A DNA stretch of 64,000 bases. It comes from Streptomyces sp. ASQP_92. Its GTDB lineage: Bacteria > Actinomycetota > Actinomycetes > Streptomycetales > Streptomycetaceae. The notes beneath the pieces are model-generated. The model had not been told where the DNA came from, made no database searches, and worked only from the letters and a program-made list of their open reading frames with translations. The position numbers and the translations under genes were made by a program. Shown here in pieces: positions 41,812 through 49,299 of this stretch. The DNA lies in contig NZ_JAODUA010000011.1 of assembly GCF_025399895.1 (NCBI RefSeq), forward strand, positions 62,001 to 126,000. Reading direction: 5' to 3'. Position 1 is the first letter of the stretch, and each line of letters starts with the position of its first letter.

Positions 41812-42147
41812 GTGATCCCTGGTGGTGGCCAGCCCAACATGCAGCAGCTTCTTCAGCAGGCCCAGAAGATGCAGCAGGACCTCGCCGTGGCCCAGGAGGA
41901 GCTCGCGGCGACCGAGGTCGAGGGCCAGGCCGGCGGCGGCCTGGTCAAGGCGACCGTGACCGGGTCGGGGGAGCTGCGCGCCCTCGCCATCGACCCCAAG
42001 GCGGTCGACCCGGAGGACACCGAGACCCTCGCGGACCTGATCGTGGCGGCCGTGCAGGCGGCCAACGAGAACGCCCAGCAGCTCCAGCAGCAGAAGCTCG
42101 GCCCGCTGGCGCAGGGCCTGGGCGGCATGCCCGGCCTGCCGTTCTAG
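41812..42147 (+). CDS. ybaB: YbaB/EbfC nucleoid-associated protein
   Basis: A 111-residue DNA-binding protein of the YbaB/EbfC family, which forms tweezer-like dimers and often accompanies recR. Seen: PNMQQLLQQAQKMQQDLAVA helix, LAATEVEGQAGGGLVKATVT strands, GELRALAIDPKAVDPED, and a C-terminal Gln-rich helix ending in GLGGMPGLPF. GTG start at 41812. It is followed by recR at 115 bases, with two palindromes between. It may act in DNA repair or recombination with RecR; this is family knowledge plus context. Confidence 0.93.
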   Translation: MIPGGGQPNMQQLLQQAQKMQQDLAVAQEELAATEVEGQAGGGLVKATVTGSGELRALAIDPKAVDPEDTETLADLIVAAVQAANENAQQLQQQKLGPLAQGLGGMPGLPF

Positions 42148-42176
42148 GGCCGGGCCCCCGGCCCGCGACCGCCCTC

Positions 42177-42194
42177 GCGCACGTATACGTGCGC
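42177..42194. promoter_or_regulatory. 18-bp perfect palindrome between ybaB and recR
   Basis: GCGCACGTATACGTGCGC. Together with the GGGCCGGG-CC-CCCGGCCC hairpin at 42147-42164, it forms a structured 115-base spacer. It could be an operator or an intercistronic RNA structure. No known protein consensus is recognised. Confidence 0.4.
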
Positions 42195-42262
42195 CCGCCC
42201 TACTGAGGCGGACGCGCACCAACTACCGTAGGCGTCAGAGCAACCCACGAGAGGCTTATCCG

Positions 42263-42862
42263 TTGTACGAAGGCGTGGTTCAGGACCTCATCGACGAACT
42301 GGGCAGGCTGCCCGGCGTCGGTCCCAAGAGCGCGCAGCGGATCGCCTTCCACATCCTCCAGGCCGAGCCGACCGACGTGCGCCGCCTCGCGCACGCGCTC
42401 CTCGAAGTCAAGGACAAGGTCCGCTTCTGCGCGGTGTGCGGCAACGTGGCGCAGGAGGAGCGGTGCAACATCTGCCGCGACCAGCGCCGCGACCTCACCG
42501 TCATCTGTGTGGTGGAGGAGCCCAAGGACGTGGTGGCCATCGAGCGGACCCGCGAGTTCCGCGGCCGCTACCACGTGCTCGGCGGGGCCATCAGCCCGAT
42601 CGAGGGCGTCGGCCCGGACGACCTGCGCATCCGCGAGCTGCTCGCGCGCCTCGCGGACGGCACGGTCACCGAGCTGATCCTGGCCACCGACCCGAACCTG
42701 GAGGGCGAGGCCACGGCGACCTACCTGGCCCGCATGATCAAGCCCATGGGGCTCCGGGTCACCCGCCTCGCCAGCGGCCTGCCGGTGGGCGGCGACCTGG
42801 AGTACGCCGACGAGGTCACCCTGGGCCGCGCCTTCGAAGGAAGGCGGCTGCTCGATGTATGA
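42263..42862 (+). CDS. recR: recombination mediator RecR
   Basis: A 199-residue protein of the RecFOR gap-repair pathway that helps load RecA at stalled forks. Seen: the helix-hairpin-helix DELGRLPGVGPKSAQRIA (residues 10-27), the zinc finger FCAVCGN...ERCNICRDQ, a Toprim segment LTVICVVEEPKDVVAIE, and the late GGDLEYADEVTLGRAFEGRR. Length is normal. The start is TTG at 42263, fixed by family alignment (MYEGVVQDLI). Its stop codon overlaps a 20-codon micro-ORF that in turn overlaps the next start. Confidence 0.97.
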   Translation: MYEGVVQDLIDELGRLPGVGPKSAQRIAFHILQAEPTDVRRLAHALLEVKDKVRFCAVCGNVAQEERCNICRDQRRDLTVICVVEEPKDVVAIERTREFRGRYHVLGGAISPIEGVGPDDLRIRELLARLADGTVTELILATDPNLEGEATATYLARMIKPMGLRVTRLASGLPVGGDLEYADEVTLGRAFEGRRLLDV

Positions 42863-42917
42863 CGCCCAGCAGGAGTACGCCCGGCAGGGCTACGAGGAAG
42901 GTCGACTCGATGTCTGA
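42855..42917 (+). CDS. 20-codon micro-ORF bridging recR and the DUF5063 gene
   Basis: ATG at 42855 overlaps the recR stop, and the TGA at 42915-42917 overlaps the start of the DUF5063 gene (42910). The product would be MYDAQQEYARQGYEEGRLDV. The recR end (GGAAGG...CTCGATGTATGACGC) and the DUF5063 start (GGAAGG...CTCGATGTCTGACGC) are similar in sequence, so the segment looks like a short duplication of a ribosome site and start codon. Translation would couple the two genes. Whether the peptide is made is unproven. Confidence 0.45.
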   Translation: MYDAQQEYARQGYEEGRLDV

Positions 42918-43569
42918 CGCAACGCTGCACGCGACCACCCAGGACCCGGACTCCTTCGCGGTCCAGATCGCCGACCAGGTCGAGTCCTTCATCGTCGCGG
43001 TCACGGAAGTGGCCAAGGGTGACGAGCCCGACAGCGCCGTGCCGTTCCTGCTCCTCGAGGTCTCCCAGCTGCTGCTCGCCGGCGGGCGGCTCGGCGCGCA
43101 CGAGGACATCGTCCCCGACGAGCCCTACGAGCCGGACCTCGGTCCCGAGGCCGATGTCGACGAGCTGCGCGAGCGCTTCGCCCGGCTGCTCGAACCGATC
43201 GACGTGTACTCCGAGGTCTTCGACCCGTACGAGCCGCGCAAGGCGCCGGTGCCGTGCCGGATCTCCGACGACCTCGCCGACGTCGTCACCGACCTGCGCC
43301 ACGGCCTGGCCCACTACCGGGCCGGCCGCATCTCCGAGGCGCTGTGGTGGTGGCAGTTCTCCTACTTCTCCAACTGGGGCTCGACGGCTTCCGCCGCGCT
43401 GCGCGCCCTCCAGTCGCTCGTCGCCCACGTCCGTCTCGACCAGCCGCTTCCGGAGCTCGACGGCCTCGACACCGACGAGGACCTGGCGGAGGGCGCCCTG
43501 GAGGAGGAGGCGGGCCGCGTGATGGCCGAGGAGCTGGCGGGCCCGCTGGGTCTGCACGACCTCAAATAG
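42910..43569 (+). CDS. DUF5063 family protein
   Basis: A 219-residue acidic soluble protein of the DUF5063 family. Seen: DSFAVQIADQVESFIVAVTE, the Leu-rich PFLLLEVSQLLLAGGRLGA helix, DDLADVVTDLRHGLAHYRAG, and the very characteristic ALWWWQFSYFSNWGSTASAAL. Function unknown. It is tightly linked to recR in this and, to my knowledge, other Streptomyces, suggesting a role in DNA repair, but this is inference. GAGGAAGG precedes the ATG. A hairpin terminator follows. Confidence 0.9.
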   Translation: MSDATLHATTQDPDSFAVQIADQVESFIVAVTEVAKGDEPDSAVPFLLLEVSQLLLAGGRLGAHEDIVPDEPYEPDLGPEADVDELRERFARLLEPIDVYSEVFDPYEPRKAPVPCRISDDLADVVTDLRHGLAHYRAGRISEALWWWQFSYFSNWGSTASAALRALQSLVAHVRLDQPLPELDGLDTDEDLAEGALEEEAGRVMAEELAGPLGLHDLK

Positions 43570-43583
43570 CCCCGTTCCCCAGG

Positions 43584-43607
43584 AGGCCCGCCGCTCTGGG
43601 CGGGCCT
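43584..43607 (+). terminator. hairpin after the DUF5063 gene
   Basis: AGGCCCGCC-GCTCTG-GGCGGGCCT, a perfect 9-bp stem starting 14 bases after the stop. It separates the ybaB-recR group from the aspartokinase operon. Confidence 0.7.
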
Positions 43608-43789
43608 GTGACCCCGCCCACAAACCGCGTACGGCCGGGCGGCTCGGGCAGGCGGACCTCGCGAGCGGTCCGGAGGACGCCCGGTGATCATCCAGTGAGC
43701 GGGACATCTCACGAGGTGATACGGCCGGGGCGATTCCGGCCCGCTCGTTAAACTGAGCCGACCCAGCAAGAACTGAGCTAGGAGCGCAC

Positions 43790-45070
43790 GTGGGCCTTGT
43801 CGTGCAGAAGTACGGAGGCTCCTCCGTTGCCGATGCCGAAGGCATCAAGCGCGTCGCCAAGCGGATCGTGGAAGCCAAGAAGAACGGCCACCAGGTGGTC
43901 GTCGTGGTTTCCGCGATGGGCGACACGACGGATGAGTTGATCGAGCTCGCGGAGCAGGTGTCACCCATGCCTGCCGGGCGGGAATTCGACATGCTGCTGA
44001 CCGCCGGAGAGCGCATCTCCATGGCGCTGCTCGCCATGGCGATCAAAAGCCTGGGCCACCAGGCCCAGTCGTTCACGGGCAGCCAGGCCGGTGTCATCAC
44101 CGACTCGGTCCACAACAAGGCGCGGATCATCGACGTCACCCCGGGCCGCATCCGGACCTCGATCGACGAGGGCAACATCGCCATCGTCGCCGGGTTCCAG
44201 GGCGTCAGCCAGGAGGGGAAGAACATCACCACGCTGGGGCGCGGTGGTTCGGACACTACGGCCGTCGCCCTCGCGGCCGCCCTCGACGCCGAGGTCTGCG
44301 AGATCTACACCGACGTCGACGGCGTCTTCACCGCGGACCCCCGGGTCGTGAAGAAGGCGAAGAAGATCGAGTGGATCTCCTTCGAGGACATGCTGGAGCT
44401 GGCCGCGTCCGGCTCCAAGGTGCTCCTGCACCGGTGCGTCGAGTACGCCCGCCGTTACAACATCCCGATCCACGTGCGGTCGTCCTTCAGCGGACTTCAG
44501 GGCACCTGGGTCAGCAACGAACCACGTTCCCAGTCGGAGGGTCAGCAGGTGGAGCACGCCATCATCTCCGGAGTCGCCCACGACGTCTCCGAGGCGAAGG
44601 TCACGGTCGTCGGAGTGCCGGACAAGCCGGGCGAGGCCGCGGCGATCTTCCGTACCATCGCGGACGCCGAGATCAACATCGACATGGTGGTGCAGAACGT
44701 CTCCGCCGCGTCCACGGGCCTGACCGACATCTCGTTCACGCTGCCCAAGGCCGAGGGCCGCAAGGCCATCGACGCCCTGGAGCGGTCCAAGCCGGCCATC
44801 GGCTTCGAGTCGCTGCGCTACGACGACCAGATCGCCAAGATCTCCCTGGTCGGCGCCGGCATGAAGACCAACCCGGGCGTCACGGCGGGCTTCTTCGAGG
44901 CGCTCTCCGACGCGGGTGTCAACATCGAGCTCATCTCGACCTCCGAGATCCGCATCTCGGTGGTCACCCGCGCCGACGACGTCAACAACGCCGTGCGCGC
45001 CGTGCACTCCGCCTTCGGCCTCGACTCCGACAGCGACGAGGCCGTCGTCTACGGGGGCACCGGGCGATGA
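43790..45070 (+). CDS. ask: aspartate kinase (alpha subunit, with internal beta start)
   Basis: 426 residues. It phosphorylates aspartate, the first step to lysine, threonine, methionine and diaminopimelate. Kinase part: VQKYGGSSVADAEGIKRVA, the substrate loop FDMLLTAGERISMALLAMA, LGRGGSDTTAVALAAAL, and VYTDVDGVFTADPR-like EIYTDVDGVFTADPRVV. Two ACT domains from about residue 265 (AKVTVVGVPDKPGEAAAIF and ISLVGAGMKTNPGVTAGFFE) give feedback control by lysine/threonine. GTG start. An in-frame GTG at 44549 with GGAGGG seven bases before fits the separately made beta subunit known in Corynebacterium and other actinomycetes. The next gene overlaps by 4 bases. Confidence 0.96.
   Translation: MGLVVQKYGGSSVADAEGIKRVAKRIVEAKKNGHQVVVVVSAMGDTTDELIELAEQVSPMPAGREFDMLLTAGERISMALLAMAIKSLGHQAQSFTGSQAGVITDSVHNKARIIDVTPGRIRTSIDEGNIAIVAGFQGVSQEGKNITTLGRGGSDTTAVALAAALDAEVCEIYTDVDGVFTADPRVVKKAKKIEWISFEDMLELAASGSKVLLHRCVEYARRYNIPIHVRSSFSGLQGTWVSNEPRSQSEGQQVEHAIISGVAHDVSEAKVTVVGVPDKPGEAAAIFRTIADAEINIDMVVQNVSAASTGLTDISFTLPKAEGRKAIDALERSKPAIGFESLRYDDQIAKISLVGAGMKTNPGVTAGFFEALSDAGVNIELISTSEIRISVVTRADDVNNAVRAVHSAFGLDSDSDEAVVYGGTGR
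44549..45070 (+). CDS. predicted aspartokinase beta subunit from internal start
   Basis: In-frame GTG at 44549 preceded by GGAGGG at 7 bases would give a 173-residue product that begins VEHAIISGVAHDVSEAK and contains both ACT domains. Corynebacterium lysC makes a beta subunit of this size by the same arrangement. The start is predicted from sequence; expression is inference. Confidence 0.65.
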   Translation: MEHAIISGVAHDVSEAKVTVVGVPDKPGEAAAIFRTIADAEINIDMVVQNVSAASTGLTDISFTLPKAEGRKAIDALERSKPAIGFESLRYDDQIAKISLVGAGMKTNPGVTAGFFEALSDAGVNIELISTSEIRISVVTRADDVNNAVRAVHSAFGLDSDSDEAVVYGGTGR

Positions 45071-46125
45071 CCCGCAGACCGGCGCTCACGGTCGTCGGAG
45101 CGACCGGGGGCGCCGGTGCGGTGATGCTCCAGATCCTGTCCCAGCACGCGGATGTGTGGGGCGAGGTCCGCCTCGCCGCGTCCGCGCGCTCGGCCGGACG
45201 CAAGCTGCTCGTGCGGGGCGAGGAGTGCGAGGTGCTCGCGCTCGGCGAGGAGGCCCTGGAAGGGGCCGACGTCGTCGTCTTCCTCGTGCCCGCCGACGTC
45301 GCCGCCCAGTGGGCGCCGGTCGCGGCCGCCAAGGGTGCGGTGGTGGTGGACAGTTCGGCCGCCTTCCGGATGGACCCCGACGTGCCGCTCGTGGTCCCCG
45401 AGCTCAATCCCCATGCGGTACGGATGCGTCCGCGCGGCATCGTCGCGAGCCCGCACGCCACCACCCTCGCCATGAGCGTGGCGGTCGGCGCGCTGCACGC
45501 CGAGTTCTGCCTGAGCGAGCTGGTCGTCTCCACCTACCAGGCCGCGAGCGGTGAGGGGCAGCCCGGAGTCGAGGCGCTGCGCCGGCAGATCTCGCTGGTG
45601 GCCGGCTCCCAGCTGGGCACGAGCCCGGGCGATGTGCGCCGGGCCGTCGGCGACGGGACCGGCCCCTTCCCCGCGCCCCTGGCCCTGAACGTGGTGCCCT
45701 GGACCGGCGAACTCGCCGAGGACGGCTGGTCCTCGCAGGAGCTCGGCATCCGCGACGAGCTGCGCAAGGTGCTCGGCCTGCCGCGGCTTCCGGTGTCCGC
45801 GACCTGTGTGCGCGTCCCCGTGGTGACCACGCACTCGGCCTCCGTGCACGCCCGCTTCGAGAACGAGGTGGAGGTGGCGCGGGCCCACGAGATCCTGGCG
45901 ACCGCGCCGGGCGTGGTGCTCTTCGACAACCCGGCCGCCGGCGAGTTCCCGACCCCCGCGGACGTGGTGGGCACCGACCCCACCTGGGTCGGGCGGGTGC
46001 GCAGTTCGCCGGACGATCCACGCGTACTGGAACTTTTCGTCTGCGGCGACAACCTCCGCAAGGGCACGGCCCTGAACGCGGCCCACATCGCCGAGTTGGC
46101 GGCCCGCGAATTCGATGGGCGCTGA
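45067..46125 (+). CDS. aspartate-semialdehyde dehydrogenase homologue lacking the catalytic cysteine
   Basis: 352 residues, co-translated with ask (ATGA overlap). It aligns with ASADH over its length: GATGGAGAVMLQIL nucleotide loop, LAASARSAGRKL, VVVDSSAAFRMDPDVPLVVP, VVSTYQAASGEG, CVRVPVVTTHSASV with the catalytic His, and GDNLRKGTALNAAHIAEL. But where ASADH has the nucleophile in NPNC(T/S)T, this protein reads SPHATT: residue 131 is Ala (codon 45457-45459, GCC) and the Asn is His. The usual thioester mechanism is impossible unless another Cys substitutes (nearest FCLSEL). It may be a regulatory or degenerate paralogue, with a true asd elsewhere. Homology is sure; enzyme activity is doubtful. 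Confidence 0.85.
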   Translation: MTRRPALTVVGATGGAGAVMLQILSQHADVWGEVRLAASARSAGRKLLVRGEECEVLALGEEALEGADVVVFLVPADVAAQWAPVAAAKGAVVVDSSAAFRMDPDVPLVVPELNPHAVRMRPRGIVASPHATTLAMSVAVGALHAEFCLSELVVSTYQAASGEGQPGVEALRRQISLVAGSQLGTSPGDVRRAVGDGTGPFPAPLALNVVPWTGELAEDGWSSQELGIRDELRKVLGLPRLPVSATCVRVPVVTTHSASVHARFENEVEVARAHEILATAPGVVLFDNPAAGEFPTPADVVGTDPTWVGRVRSSPDDPRVLELFVCGDNLRKGTALNAAHIAELAAREFDGR

Positions 46126-46393
46126 CCCCTACCCCGTTTGTAGGATCCGTGAACGCTCTGTGAGCAAGTCGCTGGTCTGTACCACTTGTACTGCGCCGAC
46201 GCCTTGTTACACGATTCATTTCCGTGTCTCCGCAACCGCGGTCCGGCATGGAGCGTCTATGCGGTCGCCCCTCAAGGTGCCGTAAAAATCGGGGCATTGG
46301 GGAAGATCGGGTACGGATGAGGGCATGTGGTGCACCGCCAAAAACAGTGTCGTACGCGTACAACCCTGACGGGGAGGAACGTGTCCAACAGGC

Positions 46394-47065
46394 GTGGCAG
46401 AGGTACTCGAGTTCAGAGCGGTACCGGTGCGCGGTGGCATGGCGGTCCGCCCGCGTCGGCGCCCCGGCGCACCCGGTGGCATGCCGGTGATCGCGCCCAT
46501 GCCCGCCACCCGTACGGTCCGCCCACCCGAGCAGGCGACCTCGCGCGAGAGCGCTGACGAGGTCATGGCGGCCGGCACCACTGTTGATCACCTCACCGAG
46601 ACCTACCGCGCGCACTACCGCTCGCTGCTCGGCCTCGCGGCGCTGCTCCTCGACGACACCGCCTCCTGCGAGGACGTCGTGCAGGAGGCGTTCATCCGGG
46701 TCCACTCGGCGCGCAGCCGGGTGCGCGAGCCGGAGAAGACCCTCGCCTACCTCCGCCAGACGGTGGTGAACCTCTCCCGCTCCGCGCTGCGCCGCCGCAT
46801 CCTCGGGCTCAAGCTGCTCTCCAAGCCGATGCCCGACATGGCGAGCGCCGAGGAGGGCGCGTACGACCAGCTGGAGCGCGACGCCCTCATCAAGGCGATG
46901 CGCGGACTCCAGCGCCGCCAGCGCGAGGTGCTGGTGCTGCGGTACTTCGCGGACATGACCGAGGCCCAGGTCGCCGAGACGCTCGGCATATCCCTGGGCT
47001 CGGTCAAGGCGTACGGCTCGCGCGGCATAGCCGCCCTGCGCATCGCCATGGAGGCGACGGCATGA
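46394..47065 (+). CDS. SigE-family RNA polymerase sigma factor (group IV, ECF-like)
   Basis: 223 residues. Region 2: YRAHYRSLLGLAALLLDDTA, SCEDVVQEAFIRVHSARSRV, TLAYLRQTVVNLSRSALRRR. Region 4: ALIKAMRGLQRRQREVLVLR, ADMTEAQVAETLGISLGSVK, YGSRGIAALRIAM. It directs polymerase to a small regulon. The N-terminal about 65 residues before region 2 are basic and may be partly untranslated: GTG 46394 is chosen; ATG 46436 and 46481 are in frame. GGGGAGG at 46371-46377 fits a GTG at 46381 in another frame better, so the true start is uncertain. It overlaps the membrane partner by 4 bases. Confidence 0.9.
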   Translation: MAEVLEFRAVPVRGGMAVRPRRRPGAPGGMPVIAPMPATRTVRPPEQATSRESADEVMAAGTTVDHLTETYRAHYRSLLGLAALLLDDTASCEDVVQEAFIRVHSARSRVREPEKTLAYLRQTVVNLSRSALRRRILGLKLLSKPMPDMASAEEGAYDQLERDALIKAMRGLQRRQREVLVLRYFADMTEAQVAETLGISLGSVKAYGSRGIAALRIAMEATA

Positions 47066-48288
47066 AGGGGCCCGACAGGAACGGCGAAAGGCGTCACAGG
47101 GAGTACGGGGAGCGCGGGGAACACGGCAAGAGCGGGTCGGACCAGCGGCCCAGGAACGACCTGAACGACCTGACTGGATACGGATTCGTGGACAAGACGC
47201 CGGAAAAGAACAGCACCGGCACCCCTCCCTTCGGCTTTCCGCCCGCCCCGGGCAGCCCCGACGCGGCCGACGAACAGGCCCTGCGCAGGCTGCTGCACGG
47301 CACGGTCGAGGAGCTGAGGCCCTCGGAGGGGGCGCTCGAACACCTGCGGGCCGCGGTGCCCCTGCGCCGGGCCCGCAAACGGCAGGCCGTCGTCGGCTCG
47401 ATCGCGGCCGCCCTCCTGGTGGCCACCGCCGTGCCCGCGTTCCTGCACGTCGCCAACACCGCGAACAGCGCGGACGACCTGCCCGCCGTCGCCGGACACG
47501 GCGAGCGGACCCACGGCACGCCCGGCACCGCCTCCGACACGGTCGAGGGCGCGGACGCGGGCGGCCGGCCCTCCAGCGTGGGCAGCGCGCCCGGCACGCC
47601 CGGCGCCAAGGAGCCCAGACCGACGCTCACCAAGGGCGCGAGCGGCGGCACCGCCGGTGGCGCGACCGGCGCGGGCAGCGGCCCCGTGAAGGCGAACTCC
47701 CCGGTGTGCGAGGCGGCCGAGCTGAGCGTGAAGTCGGCGAAGGTCGGCAAGCCCGACTCCACCGGCAAGGTCTACGGCGCGTTCCGCATCGTCAACGCCT
47801 CCGACAAGCAGTGCGCGATCGGCGGGGTCGGCAAGTTCAACGTGCGGGCGCAGGGCGCCGCCGACCCGGCGAAGATCACCGTCGTCGAGCACGCGGCGGG
47901 CGACCCGGCCCCCGGCCTCCCCGACCCCTCGCAGGACGCCACGGCCCTGGTCCTCCAGCCGGCCGCGGCCTACGAGGTGCGCTTCGCGTGGGTGCCGTCC
48001 GACACCTGCCCCAAGGCGACCCCGTCGCCCGACCCGACACCGTCCAGCGGCGGCTCCAGCAGCAGCGGGATCGTCGCCCCCACGACGGGTGGTGGCACCA
48101 CCCAGACCTCCCAACTCGCCCCGAACAGCGGCACCCCCGCCGCCACGGCGGACGGCACGATCGCGGTGACCCACGTCGCCGAGCCCGGCGCGCCATCGGC
48201 GGAGGCGAAGATCCCCAACGCGTGCGCCGGGACGATCTACAAGACGGGCGTCCTGGACGCGGGGGCGACGGCCTCGGCGACGCCGTAG
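47062..48288 (+). CDS. membrane protein coupled to the sigma factor, putative anti-sigma partner
   Basis: 408 residues. Cytoplasmic residues 1-115 include an amphipathic segment DEQALRRLLHGTVEELRPSE and LEHLRAAVPLRRARKRQ. One transmembrane helix lies at about 116-137 (VVGSIAAALLVATAVPAFLH). The external part has a long Gly/Thr/Pro linker and a beta-rich domain (about 205-310) with paired cysteines (PVCEAAELSV, KQCAIGG, PSDTCPKA, NACAGTIY). No ZAS zinc motif (HxxxCxxC) is present. Genetic coupling (ATGA) to an ECF-like sigma factor suggests it controls that sigma, but this is inference. Confidence 0.75.
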   Translation: MKGPDRNGERRHREYGERGEHGKSGSDQRPRNDLNDLTGYGFVDKTPEKNSTGTPPFGFPPAPGSPDAADEQALRRLLHGTVEELRPSEGALEHLRAAVPLRRARKRQAVVGSIAAALLVATAVPAFLHVANTANSADDLPAVAGHGERTHGTPGTASDTVEGADAGGRPSSVGSAPGTPGAKEPRPTLTKGASGGTAGGATGAGSGPVKANSPVCEAAELSVKSAKVGKPDSTGKVYGAFRIVNASDKQCAIGGVGKFNVRAQGAADPAKITVVEHAAGDPAPGLPDPSQDATALVLQPAAAYEVRFAWVPSDTCPKATPSPDPTPSSGGSSSSGIVAPTTGGGTTQTSQLAPNSGTPAATADGTIAVTHVAEPGAPSAEAKIPNACAGTIYKTGVLDAGATASATP

Positions 48289-48325
48289 GGGCCGGGCCCG
48301 GCCGGGGGCGTCTATTCCGGGGCGT

Positions 48326-49195
48326 CTATTTCTGCGCGATGGGCGCGGGCTCGGAGCCTTCCGGCGCCGTGGTGCCTTCCGGCATCGCGGTCCCTTCCGG
48401 CATCGCGGTCCCTTCCGGCATCGCGGTCCCTTCCGGCGTCTCGGAGGCTTCCGGGGCGAGGCCGAGTTCGGCGTCCTCCAGGGCCTCGGCCTCGCGCCGG
48501 ACCAGGCGGAACCACATGAACACCACGAACCCCGCGAACACGAACCACTCACCGGTGTAGCCGAGGTTCTGGAACGCCTTCAGATCGAGCCCGCTGTTCT
48601 GCGGGGCGCTGGCCGGCACCGCGGTCATGCCGGTGTCGGCCCTCGGCAGCGTCACCCAGGCGTCGTACACCGGGTACGGCACGAGGTTGACGAGGGCGGC
48701 CGCGCTGATCACGCCGACCTGGCCCCGGGGGAGTCCGCCCTGGGCGTGCACCCCGGCGGAGCCCGCGGTCTCGGACGCCTGGAGCACGCCGGTCACCTCG
48801 ACCTCGCCACTCGGCGCGGCCGGGGCGTGGGCGCCCCGGGGGATCCAGCCCCGCACGACGGGCAGCGCCTTTCCGCCGTCGGTGCGCAGCAGGGTCAGGA
48901 CATAGCTGCCCGACGTTCCGTCGACCTCGCGGTCGGGCACCAGGAACTGCTCGGCGTACCGGCCGTGCGCGACGGCGGGGCGGCCGGAGGTGCGCTGGTC
49001 CACGGGGAGCAGCGAGGCGAGGGGCTCGGCCTTGAGGGTGGCGGGGTCGGGTGCCTTCGCTGCGGCGTCGTGGGACTGCACGCGGTCCTCGAAGCGGCCG
49101 AGCTGCCAGGAGCCCATGAAGACGCAGACGGGGATGGCGAGCAGGACGAAGGCGTGGATTGCCCACCAGCGGGGTGTGAGCAGGAACCGGTACAC
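48326..49195 (-). CDS. SURF1 family cytochrome-oxidase assembly protein
   Basis: 289 residues from GTG. Two membrane helices flank an external domain, as in SURF1/Shy1: helix 1 (IHAFVLLAIPVCVFMGSWQLGRF) carries the conserved GxWQLxR, and helix 2 (NLGYTGEWFVFAGFVVFMWF) carries the family's conserved late Gly/Trp/Phe residues. RTDGGKALPVVRGWIPRG and GVLQASE are also typical. It helps assemble the aa3 oxidase haem centre. The C-terminal tail has five copies of a six-residue PEGTAM-like repeat. Confidence 0.92.
   Translation of the reverse strand: MYRFLLTPRWWAIHAFVLLAIPVCVFMGSWQLGRFEDRVQSHDAAAKAPDPATLKAEPLASLLPVDQRTSGRPAVAHGRYAEQFLVPDREVDGTSGSYVLTLLRTDGGKALPVVRGWIPRGAHAPAAPSGEVEVTGVLQASETAGSAGVHAQGGLPRGQVGVISAAALVNLVPYPVYDAWVTLPRADTGMTAVPASAPQNSGLDLKAFQNLGYTGEWFVFAGFVVFMWFRLVRREAEALEDAELGLAPEASETPEGTAMPEGTAMPEGTAMPEGTTAPEGSEPAPIAQK
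48357..48446 (-). repeat. 18-bp in-frame tandem repeat in the SURF1 tail
   Basis: Five 18-base units. The three central ones (48375-48392, 48393-48410, 48411-48428) are identical (CCTTCCGGCATCGCGGTC on the plus strand) and encode PEGTAM-type hexapeptides. It is likely to vary in copy number. Confidence 0.9.
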
Positions 49196-49299
49196 ACCCC
49201 CACGGTACGGAATCCCACCGGGGGTCTGGGCTGGGGGGTCCCCGCATCCCCCCGGGGGCCGAGCCCCCGGCCCCCTCGGCCCCCAGGGCCCGAGCCCCC

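Noticed and set aside
43608..43789. Possible lysine riboswitch before aspartokinase
   Set aside because: The region lacks any recognisable lysine-riboswitch core; only a TAAACT hexamer at 43749 resembles a -10, without a matching -35.
46381..46557. Short ORF from GTG 46381 with the best ribosome site, overlapping the sigma-factor 5' end
   Set aside because: Arg-rich shadow-like product with no recognisable feature; kept only as a note on the uncertain sigma-factor start.
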